Shown piece by piece: positions 7,954 to 15,255 of a DNA stretch of 64,000 nucleotides; position 1 is the stretch's first letter; each line of letters starts with the position of its first letter. This DNA comes from a virus, in IMG/VR virus record IMGVR_UViG_3300025459_000003, positions 62,001 to 126,000 of that record. The stretch is one strand, 5' to 3'. The notes below the pieces were generated by a model. That model did no database searches and was not told the origin of the DNA. It saw only the letters and a program-made list of their open reading frames with translations. Position numbers and translations under genes: made by a program.

Positions 7954-10506
7954 TCAGGCGCTTGTGGCGGCGGCCAGATTCTTAGCTGCATTCTCCGTCT
8001 TCTTGAAGCGTGCGTGACAGTTGGGGCATTCGAGCCTGTTGTTCTTCGTGACGCCGAATGCGCCGAAGTAGCCGCAGGAGTTGCACGTCTGTACGACTTC
8101 GAGCGACGCCGCTTTCGTGACTGCGACCTCCACCCCGTGATTCCGTCCGATGTTTCTGAGGATGGCGGTGAAGTCCCCCAGGGCCAGCCGCTGCCTGTAT
8201 TCGTGGAACATTTCCGTCTTCTTGGACTTTTCCCGGCTTTCCCCGATCCCCTTGACGTCCATGTTCTTGATTACGACCTTCCCGTAACCATTGTCCGCCA
8301 GCGTCTGCATGATCAGCGTGCAGACCTTCTCGTACTCCTTCTCGCGGCGACCGGTAATGCGCCCGCTGATGAAGTTGAACAGCTCTCCGGCCTTGGCGTC
8401 CTCGGTCGCCCATTTCACGATTGCCGCCCTGGCCTCGGGATGCGCCGCCATGAGGATGTCGTCCTTGAGCAGGCTTTTGATGCCCGAGGAACGGCTTCTT
8501 TTGAGCCAGGGAGGAACATCGTCGCCCAGCTCCTCCATGAGGTGTTCTTTGAGGCGATCCTCGCAGAGGTCCCGCTCGGCCTGCATCTCCTTCTTGTACT
8601 CGAACGTGTCGGTTTCCTTCTTGCCATGCTCCCGGTTCCGCCTGCCCCACCGAGTTTCGCCCAGTTCGGCCACGAAGGGCTCGGGGTCGAAGGAGAAGAG
8701 CCTGACGCCTGTTTCCTTCTCGGTCACGATGCGCATGTTTAGCATCTTCGAGGAGGCCGCGTCCAGGACGTCCATCTTGCTTTCGAAGTCAGAGGCGCTC
8801 TCGGTCCCCCCTTCCGGCAGGCCGCTGGAAGCAAGCCACTTGCCCGTCATGCCGCTCCATTCGGCAGCCGATAGGAAACTATGTCGCAGCTCGGGGCGCT
8901 CGCCGAGGACGCCCGCGACGGCGTATGCCAGCATCGGGGGCCTCGGGTTCATGTTTGCGAAGATCGCCATCGTCCTGCCTTCGGCGGGAAGGCTCAGGGT
9001 GCCGATCTGTGCCAGGTTCTCCCTGGTGCTCCATCGCAGGTCGAGGCCTGCGGTGCTCCCCTTCACGGGCGCAGGGGCGGGCAGCTCCAGCGATAGGGAG
9101 AGCGAAATCCTCCCCGTCCTTTCCTTGAAGGAAAGCCACCATTTCTTGATGTAATGGCTTCCGGCCTTCTCCCCGAGGTTCGACGTTATTAGGACCCCCA
9201 CGGTAAAGGGCTTCAGGCCCTTTCCGCCGGAGAATGTCAGGGGACGTAGCTGCCGGTTTCTCCAGCGCTTTCCCCGGCCCTTGCCCGCCTCCTCGTGCCC
9301 GCTGTCCTGGGGGTCTACGGGAGGGCCCAGCGTCAGGCCTAGTACTTCCTGGCCCGCAAGGAAGCTTCGTATGGTGGTGGCCTCCGAGTTCCCTTGCTTG
9401 TTGCGGTTGGCAAGGGTGATGTTTCCGCTTTTCTCGTCCTCCTCGTAGCGCAGCTTCGGGAGCCCCTTCCATGGCTTCTCGTCGTTGGTTATGCGCTGCT
9501 TCAAGGTGCATTTGATGTTCTCGAACACGACGTCCCGCTCCGGCAGGGAGGAGAACATCTGCCGGACCCCGTCCAGGCTGGGGGCCTTGTTCGGCCGCTG
9601 CTTCCATCCTTCCTTGTCGTCGAACACCATCTCCCTGAGCGGATATTTCCCTGCGCGCACGTCCGGGTCGTTGCGCCAGCATTCGTCCCAGTGGTTGATC
9701 ATGCGGAAGAGCGGGGTGAAGTCGGTGGGATATTGGGCGAGGAACTTGTCAATCTCCTCCAAGAGGCCTTCGGGCACGGGATGCTCGTGCTTCTTGTCGT
9801 GCCGCAGGTTGCTGGCAACCATCCGCAAGGAGACAGCGGACAAATCCGTCTTCGCCTTTTCGCTGAGCTCGTTCTTGTAGGAGAACTTCCGGCCCTTGCC
9901 TTGACGCATGTTGAACTGGTCGAGGACCTCGACCACGTGAGTGGCGAATGTCCCGAGTTCCACGGCCGGGATGCTCTGCGTGCATGCCCGAAGGGCTTCC
10001 TTGAACATGTACGCCATGTGCTGCCTTGCCTTTCTGACCCTCGTCTTGACGCCTTCTAGCCACGCTGGAATCTCACTGGTGGCTATGCCCACATGGTGTA
10101 GGTAGATGGGCATCAGCCAACCCTTCGATATGGAGGTCGAATCTCTTTTTATCCCTGTGTTTCCGGAGATCACGAAGACGGTTTCGGGATGCTTCTTGGT
10201 CGCCACTCGCTGCTTGAAGGTCGCCAGGCGTTGGCACGCCTTTCCGTTGACCATGTAGGGCGTCTCGGAGGCATAGAGGACGATCTCGATCTGTTGCCCG
10301 GCTTCAACCATCCCGTCCATCGCCACGGGGGAGTCGAGCACGGCCCTGTTCCTCCCGCTACCGATGGACAATTTATGTGTTTTCGGGAAAAACGCAATGG
10401 TTCCCGATGAAAATTGTCTGGACTTCGACCTATCTATTCGGTCGGCATGCAGTCGGAGTTCCGTCCCGTCCCATGTCACCTTCGTCCATTCCGCCTTTTT
10501 GAGCAT
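7954..10506 (-). CDS. Cas12-like type V effector, probably nuclease-inactive
   Basis: An 850-residue protein starting at ATG 10506 (GGGAGG upstream). The C-terminal half has the TnpB/Cas12 RuvC fold: RuvC-I AGLDLRWS (Asp 489), RuvC-II region KVVIKNMDVKG, a zinc ribbon CNSC...CPNC (last 45 residues) and RuvC-III KKTENAAKNL. In active relatives RuvC-II reads VVVED and RuvC-III DxNAA. Here the positions of Glu and Asp are Lys 747 and Thr 837. The N-terminal half has no motif I can name. Length fits compact virus-encoded Cas12 types; I cannot assign a subtype. It stands next to the array and heads the operon. The likely role is crRNA-guided DNA binding rather than cutting. Confidence 0.85.
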   Translation of the reverse strand: MLKKAEWTKVTWDGTELRLHADRIDRSKSRQFSSGTIAFFPKTHKLSIGSGRNRAVLDSPVAMDGMVEAGQQIEIVLYASETPYMVNGKACQRLATFKQRVATKKHPETVFVISGNTGIKRDSTSISKGWLMPIYLHHVGIATSEIPAWLEGVKTRVRKARQHMAYMFKEALRACTQSIPAVELGTFATHVVEVLDQFNMRQGKGRKFSYKNELSEKAKTDLSAVSLRMVASNLRHDKKHEHPVPEGLLEEIDKFLAQYPTDFTPLFRMINHWDECWRNDPDVRAGKYPLREMVFDDKEGWKQRPNKAPSLDGVRQMFSSLPERDVVFENIKCTLKQRITNDEKPWKGLPKLRYEEDEKSGNITLANRNKQGNSEATTIRSFLAGQEVLGLTLGPPVDPQDSGHEEAGKGRGKRWRNRQLRPLTFSGGKGLKPFTVGVLITSNLGEKAGSHYIKKWWLSFKERTGRISLSLSLELPAPAPVKGSTAGLDLRWSTRENLAQIGTLSLPAEGRTMAIFANMNPRPPMLAYAVAGVLGERPELRHSFLSAAEWSGMTGKWLASSGLPEGGTESASDFESKMDVLDAASSKMLNMRIVTEKETGVRLFSFDPEPFVAELGETRWGRRNREHGKKETDTFEYKKEMQAERDLCEDRLKEHLMEELGDDVPPWLKRSRSSGIKSLLKDDILMAAHPEARAAIVKWATEDAKAGELFNFISGRITGRREKEYEKVCTLIMQTLADNGYGKVVIKNMDVKGIGESREKSKKTEMFHEYRQRLALGDFTAILRNIGRNHGVEVAVTKAASLEVVQTCNSCGYFGAFGVTKNNRLECPNCHARFKKTENAAKNLAAATSA

Positions 10507-10603
10507 ATGTATCCTCCCGTCCTTACTATACACCGTTGGACGAGCAATTTTCGGGAATTTTTCAAGTTTTTCGGTATACTATCATCTGGGGTAGGGAGGC
10601 GGC
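10507..10603. promoter_or_regulatory. Divergent promoter region of cas12 and zinc-ribbon gene
   Basis: The minus strand carries TATAGT (10530-10525) preceded by GTG, then GGGAGG and ATG of cas12. The plus strand carries TATACT (10575-10580) preceded by CGG, then GGGAGG and ATG 10604. The 40 bases between are AT-rich with runs of T. Neither strand shows a good TTGACA at the right distance, so an extended -10 or an activator is likely. Confidence 0.6.
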
Positions 10604-10954
10604 ATGCCAATCAAGCCGAGGACTTGCAGGAAATGCACGAAGAACTTCGTACTGATGCCCGGGAAGCCCGGCAACGCCAACGACTGCCCATCGTGCTCCG
10701 GGGAGGACGTCCCCCTGGTGATGGCGAAGGTGAGCTGGGAGGGCAAGCACTGCATGATCCTGGAGATCACCGCCGACAGGGCGGAGGCGGAGCGGTTCAA
10801 CCGTGCCCAGGCCAGGGGCGGCATGGGCCCGCTGTCGGCGATGTGCGGGAGCGGCGAGGACAAGGACGGCCAGGAGGCGTCGAAGCAGAGGACGGGGGCG
10901 GGGGTCGGGGACCTCTACCGGTCGAGGCTCAACGAAAAAAGAAGGGTCAAATAG
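10604..10954 (+). CDS. Zinc-ribbon protein, 116 residues, divergent from cas12
   Basis: The N-terminus has two CxxC knuckles (CRKC and CPSC, about 22 residues apart) as in zinc ribbons, followed by a mixed region and a basic tail. Start ATG 10604 has GGGAGG nine bases before. It shares a divergent promoter region with cas12. It could be a small DNA-binding regulator, but this is inference. Confidence 0.6.
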   Translation: MPIKPRTCRKCTKNFVLMPGKPGNANDCPSCSGEDVPLVMAKVSWEGKHCMILEITADRAEAERFNRAQARGGMGPLSAMCGSGEDKDGQEASKQRTGAGVGDLYRSRLNEKRRVK

Positions 10955-10987
10955 GCGAGGGTCGACTTCCGGAACAGTTTCAGAAGT

Positions 10988-11284
10988 TCAAATCAAGGAA
11001 CGGATGCTGACCGCCCCGTAGGACGCCGACGTGGGGATGGCGGTCGCCGCCCGTGCGGCGGCATGGCGGACGAGGACGGGCCTATGGGCGTCCGGGGAGG
11101 GCTCCCAGGCCGCCTCCTCGTCGTCCTCGGGCGCGTCCCGGAGCCAGTCGAGTAGGTCACCCTCCTCCTCCCGGTCCACGAGCGTGCGCTCGTCGAGGCC
11201 GTAGTCGTCCGCCAGCCCCGCCATGAACTCCTTCCACGGGAGGAAGGACACCGCCTGCCCCGCCCTTTTAAGCTGTGGTCGCAT
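10988..11284 (-). CDS. Unrecognised 98-residue protein
   Basis: It overlaps the 3' end of the HNH gene by 17 bases; GAGGG lies six bases before the ATG. The middle is very acidic (runs of Asp/Glu), the C-terminus Ala/Arg-rich. No family recognised. The high GC of this gene contrasts with the AT-rich HNH gene it overlaps. Confidence 0.5.
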   Translation of the reverse strand: MRPQLKRAGQAVSFLPWKEFMAGLADDYGLDERTLVDREEEGDLLDWLRDAPEDDEEAAWEPSPDAHRPVLVRHAAARAATAIPTSASYGAVSIRSLI

Positions 11285-11873
11285 TGAAAACCCTCACTGC
11301 TTTGTGCTCTCTCATGGTTCGGATGCACTTTCCGATTTCGACCCATTCGTCGTAAGAAAACAGGTTGGACTTTCCTCGATTACAGCGAGTACAACAGACA
11401 ACCACATTGTCCTTGGTATAGCCTTTCAGGTTGTCTTTGCGATCAAGGTAGTAGGCTTGTCGATGTCCTGGGGATCTCAAATGGATGTTGTGCTTAGTCC
11501 ATATGATGGGCACATCGCAATAATGACACTTGTTTATCCTTGTGAACTCCAGAAAATCTTCGTAGGTTATGTCAGTTCCCTTTCCCGGAACCTTGCAGAC
11601 ATAGAGAAAGCTGCTGTAAAGGGACTCATATGGGCGTTTTCGTGTCAGTTTCGACACATTCTCCCTTCTATAGCATCCGCAACTGATGGTATTTCTCCTG
11701 TGGTTTCCGTGAAGATTGCCAATGGGTACGGTCACTACATTCCCGCAATCGCATAGGCATTCCCAAGTTACGGGCTTGTAGGAAACCACCTTTACGGGCC
11801 GCAACCTCCCGATCCTTTCCTTTGATAGATCAAGGATGGTTTTACGACCCTTCAAGTCCTTTAGTTTCTCCAT
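11268..11873 (-). CDS. HNH homing-type endonuclease
   Basis: 201 residues. The N-terminal region has a Cys pattern (CLCDCGN...ISCGCY), a zinc-stabilised module found in front of phage HNH enzymes. The C-terminal HNH core reads CHYC, YYLDRKDNLKGYTKDNVVVCC and CNRGKSN, the usual His/Asp-Asn-Cys pattern of free-standing phage HNH endonucleases. Base composition is much AT-richer than neighbours, and the gene is squeezed between two virion-type genes, both signs of a mobile intron-like endonuclease. Expected action is nicking or cutting of homologous phage DNA that lacks it. Confidence 0.82.
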   Translation of the reverse strand: MEKLKDLKGRKTILDLSKERIGRLRPVKVVSYKPVTWECLCDCGNVVTVPIGNLHGNHRRNTISCGCYRRENVSKLTRKRPYESLYSSFLYVCKVPGKGTDITYEDFLEFTRINKCHYCDVPIIWTKHNIHLRSPGHRQAYYLDRKDNLKGYTKDNVVVCCTRCNRGKSNLFSYDEWVEIGKCIRTMREHKAVRVFNATTA

Positions 11874-11874
11874 T

Positions 11875-14244
11875 TTATTTAATGTCAGAATCCCTGACTC
11901 CAGTAATGAAACGATACTTCAGGAGTAGAGATTCACTGTCCAAGCTCTCGGCCCTAACAAATACCTCATACACAAATCCTCCATTTAGGGTGCTATTCCA
12001 GACAGCACTTTGCGCCCACGAATCGTTGATGCAACTTTGAATTTCGCTGTCGTTCAGCTTGTCCACCAGGTGCTTTACCCGGCTGCCCATCCCCTCCTGG
12101 CCCATGAGCAGGCCCGACATGCCGGAGAAGTCCCGCTGCTCCACCTGGTCGAGCTGGAGGGAGCCGGTCCCCGGCACCTTGTCCAGCGGCGGCCGGCTGG
12201 TCACCTTCCATGCGCTGATGAACGTGGCCGCCACCTCCGCCATGACCTTCTTGAGGAACGCCCCGAACTGCTCCTTCTCGCCCCCGAACGCCGCCGCCTG
12301 CTTGGCGACCACGTTCATCGCCCCGCCCTCAGGGCCCATGTCGAAGTTCTGGTAGAATTCCTCCTGGAACATCGGGCCCCTGATCTCGTCCTCAGTCCGG
12401 AACGGCTTGCCTTCGAGCACCTGCGGCTTGAAGTCCCTGCCGAGGCCGACCGCCCCCGGGGAGGTGCTGACGTAGCCCAGCTTCTTCATCCCGTCAAAGG
12501 ACGCCTCGATGGCGATGTCGAGCTCGGGGTCCTCGTGCGGGTCCCCGACGATCCCCCCTATCGTGGACTCGTTCGTCCCCTTGGCGACGTCCACCCCGGA
12601 ATCTACCATGGGGGCGTTCGTGGCGTTGGGGGAGTCCACCAGCTCGTGCTGGAGGTCCGGATAGAATTCCCTGAGCGCCTGGCCGGGAAAAAAGAAGTTG
12701 AAGCCCGCCTCCTTCCCCGCCTTCCCGTCCTTGCGGACGTCCTTTTTCGACGCGACGACCCCGCCCTCCGTTGGCCCCATTTCCCTTTCCTTCGTCCCCC
12801 CGGAGTCGAACTGCACGGTCCCGCCCCTGGCCAGCGTCTCCACCGGGTCCTCGACCTGGTAGTTCTGGTGCCAGTAGACGTTCCCGTCCGGGTCGCTGAT
12901 GATGGGGGCGTCGGTCAGCGCCCCGAGGTCCTCGGGGGCCTCCCATCTCCAGCCATTTTCCGTGGCCTCCGCCAGCAGGTGGTGCAGGGCGTCGACGGTC
13001 GCCTCGTTCGCGAGGGATGCCGCCAGCCTCTGACCCTCGTCCGTGGCGGACACCTGGAGGCGTCCGTAGCCGTCCGTGGACAGGGTCACCAGCCGCCCCG
13101 TGAACCCCATATCCTCGGGCAGGTGCTCTTTGACGTCGTCGAGCGCCCCGCCCTCGCCTTCGGGCCTCATGGCCCATTCCTCCAGCTTGTCCGTGTCCGC
13201 CGTCTTGAGCCCCTCGGGCTTCTCCCCGTCGATGTAGCTCTTGTCGGAGGTGACGGCGACGGAGCCCGGGGCGGAGAAGTCCGGCCCCCACTTCTCGGCC
13301 GCGGCCTTGATGAAAGCCTCCGCCGTCTCGGGGGACGAGAAGCTCGCCTCCCGCTTCTTGCCCTTGAGCACGAACTCGACCTTGTTGTCCTTTGCCATTT
13401 TCTTCTCCCTATTAGACTGATGGAAAGCGAAAAGCTCGTCTTCCTCCGCCCCGGCAAGAAGTTCCAATGCCCTCTGACGGGATACCTTTTGCGGGGGCTC
13501 GTGCAGGCCGTCCCATATTTTTTCGTATTCCGTTTGATGCACTTTGCCTTTCATGAAATTACGAGGCAGGTTGTTGTTTATGACCAATGTTTTTACATCC
13601 ACGATATCCTGGCCTCGTACCTGCAATTTGATTTCGGCACCCTTGTAGCTGCCCATAAAGCTCCCTATCTTCAAATCCAACAAGGTGGGCAAATCGCAAA
13701 CTTTCGGTTCCGTGTTGATTTCCTGCGGTATGGGGTTGGGAACGTCAGTCCCTTTTATCTTCCATCCGCCTTGGATTATGTCTATCTTCACGTTGTTTTC
13801 GGGGTCCGAAACTGCTATCGGATTGAGAATCTTATACCCATTCTGGATCAGGATGTACCTCGCTTGCCTGGCATTCGACACGGACAAGTCGATGTCCTCG
13901 GTGTTGCGGGCATATCCGTGCTCTTGCACGGCAATTGCCCCCACGACCAGGGTGCCCACGCCGTTGGTTCCGAGGATTTTGACGACCTTGTTCAAGGCAT
14001 CTTCCTTGTTACCACTGAATTTCCGTATATGCACGGCCTCTTTGTGGTTGAATCCCGGCTGCGACACATTATCGGCCATGGAAGCCACTTGTTCCTTTTC
14101 GTCGTCCGCCAGCCGCATCCACGGACGGTCGAAGAAATCCACTGGGAACCTGTGGCTTTGCGTCCTCAGCCATCCGATACGAAGGTGGCCTAGCTTCAGG
14201 CCGTCCCATCGCCTTCCGACCTCCGTGTTGTCGATGGCATCCAT
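11875..14244 (-). CDS. Nucleotidyltransferase domain fused to virion-type protein
   Basis: One open frame of 789 residues from ATG 14244. Residues 1 to about 280 hold a minimal nucleotidyltransferase-like motif (VVGAIAVQEHGYARNTEDID), as in AbiEii/MNT-like proteins; this part is AT-rich. A second ATG at 13398 with GGGAGAAG upstream begins a GC-rich part (507 residues) that looks like the neighbouring large phage proteins and shares an 11-residue stretch (AMRPEGEGGAL) with the end of the next gene. The last 60 residues are AT-rich again. Either this is a true fusion, or an inserted nucleotidyltransferase gene has lost its stop. Confidence 0.6.
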   Translation of the reverse strand: MDAIDNTEVGRRWDGLKLGHLRIGWLRTQSHRFPVDFFDRPWMRLADDEKEQVASMADNVSQPGFNHKEAVHIRKFSGNKEDALNKVVKILGTNGVGTLVVGAIAVQEHGYARNTEDIDLSVSNARQARYILIQNGYKILNPIAVSDPENNVKIDIIQGGWKIKGTDVPNPIPQEINTEPKVCDLPTLLDLKIGSFMGSYKGAEIKLQVRGQDIVDVKTLVINNNLPRNFMKGKVHQTEYEKIWDGLHEPPQKVSRQRALELLAGAEEDELFAFHQSNREKKMAKDNKVEFVLKGKKREASFSSPETAEAFIKAAAEKWGPDFSAPGSVAVTSDKSYIDGEKPEGLKTADTDKLEEWAMRPEGEGGALDDVKEHLPEDMGFTGRLVTLSTDGYGRLQVSATDEGQRLAASLANEATVDALHHLLAEATENGWRWEAPEDLGALTDAPIISDPDGNVYWHQNYQVEDPVETLARGGTVQFDSGGTKEREMGPTEGGVVASKKDVRKDGKAGKEAGFNFFFPGQALREFYPDLQHELVDSPNATNAPMVDSGVDVAKGTNESTIGGIVGDPHEDPELDIAIEASFDGMKKLGYVSTSPGAVGLGRDFKPQVLEGKPFRTEDEIRGPMFQEEFYQNFDMGPEGGAMNVVAKQAAAFGGEKEQFGAFLKKVMAEVAATFISAWKVTSRPPLDKVPGTGSLQLDQVEQRDFSGMSGLLMGQEGMGSRVKHLVDKLNDSEIQSCINDSWAQSAVWNSTLNGGFVYEVFVRAESLDSESLLLKYRFITGVRDSDIK

Positions 14245-14252
14245 CCGTTTCC

Positions 14253-15254
14253 TCAGGGCTCCGCCCCCTCGAAGTCCCTCAGCCTCGGGAACTCCTTCTG
14301 GAGGTCCTTCCATGCCAGCTCCGCCGCCTCGTCGTCGCTCTTCCCCTCGTCCACGTAGAACAAGGCGAAGTCCTATGCGTGCTCCTCCTCGGGGGTCAGC
14401 TTGACCAGCCTGCCGCCGGGGGCGCTTCCCGCCGCCCCGCCTTCGTCGGGCCCGATGGTCCCGAGGATCTTGACCTCCCCGGGGGCTCCCTTCCTCTTCG
14501 TGTCGGCGCATTCCTGGCAGAGCCTGGACTCGATGCCGAGCGCCTCCACCAGCACGGCGGCGGGATGCGGGCATTCCCCCGCGGCATGCCGCAGGACGCA
14601 CGCGCCCTCCTCGCAGCCGCATTTTTCCGGCCCGCCGGAAGCGGGTCGCGGGCCTCCGAAGTCGGCAAGGACCGACAAATAGGTCAGCCCGGTGCTGGCC
14701 TTGATGCCCATCTCCTTCATGAACCGCTTGTCGAAGCTGTTTTCCACCGGCATCCCCTCCCCCCTGGGCGCTTCCCTTTTTTCTTCCCTCACTGCCCTGT
14801 CCTGGGTTTCAGTCTCGTCCAACCAGTTCTCGGCTATCTCGGCCCAGTTCGGTTCCGTCCAGGGCTCCAGCCATCCCGACTGCCCGCCCATGTCGCTGCG
14901 GATGAGGTCCATCGCCTCGGCGAGGACGTCCCCCGCCCGGCTTCCCGTGCTCGGGGGCTTCTTTCCCTCGATCTGCCTGGCCTCGAACTCCCCGGACTCC
15001 GTCCGGGCCTCCAGGGCGTTCTCCTCGTATTCCCGCTTGGCCTGGTCCCTGATGCCCCTGAAGCGCTCGGCGAATTTCCTGGCGCAAAGGTTGACGATGC
15101 CCTGTTTCGGAAGGCCCCTCGACGCCCCCGACGCCATGGCGTGCCGGACGCCCAGCATGGCCGCGTCGTGGGTCGAGCGGCTGTTCCCGATCAGCAGGTT
15201 GACGTACCAGGTCTGCCAGTCCGTCCAGCCTTCAAAGTCGGCCTTCTTGAGCAT
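14253..15254 (-). CDS. Virion-type zinc protein interrupted by in-frame TAG
   Basis: 293 residues run from ATG 15254 to a TAG at 14375-14373. The same frame then continues for 39 clearly coding codons (VDEGKSDDEAAELAWKDLQ) to a TGA just before the next ATG. The Cys cluster CGCEEGACVLRHAAGEC plus CQEC suggests bound zinc. The TAG lies in the context GCA-TAG-GAC, seen in similar form in two other genes here. Either a nonsense mutation, or read-through that adds a C-terminal extension. Confidence 0.6.
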
Positions 15255-15255
15255 C

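Noticed and set aside
7954-10506. TnpB of an IS200/IS605-type transposon
   Set aside because: The protein is twice the size of TnpB, there is no tnpA or transposon end, and it sits beside a long CRISPR array.
14245-14622. 126-residue Arg/Gly-rich N-terminal extension of the nucleotidyltransferase ORF
   Set aside because: It is the shadow of the TAG-interrupted zinc protein in another frame; ATG 14244 has its own SD.
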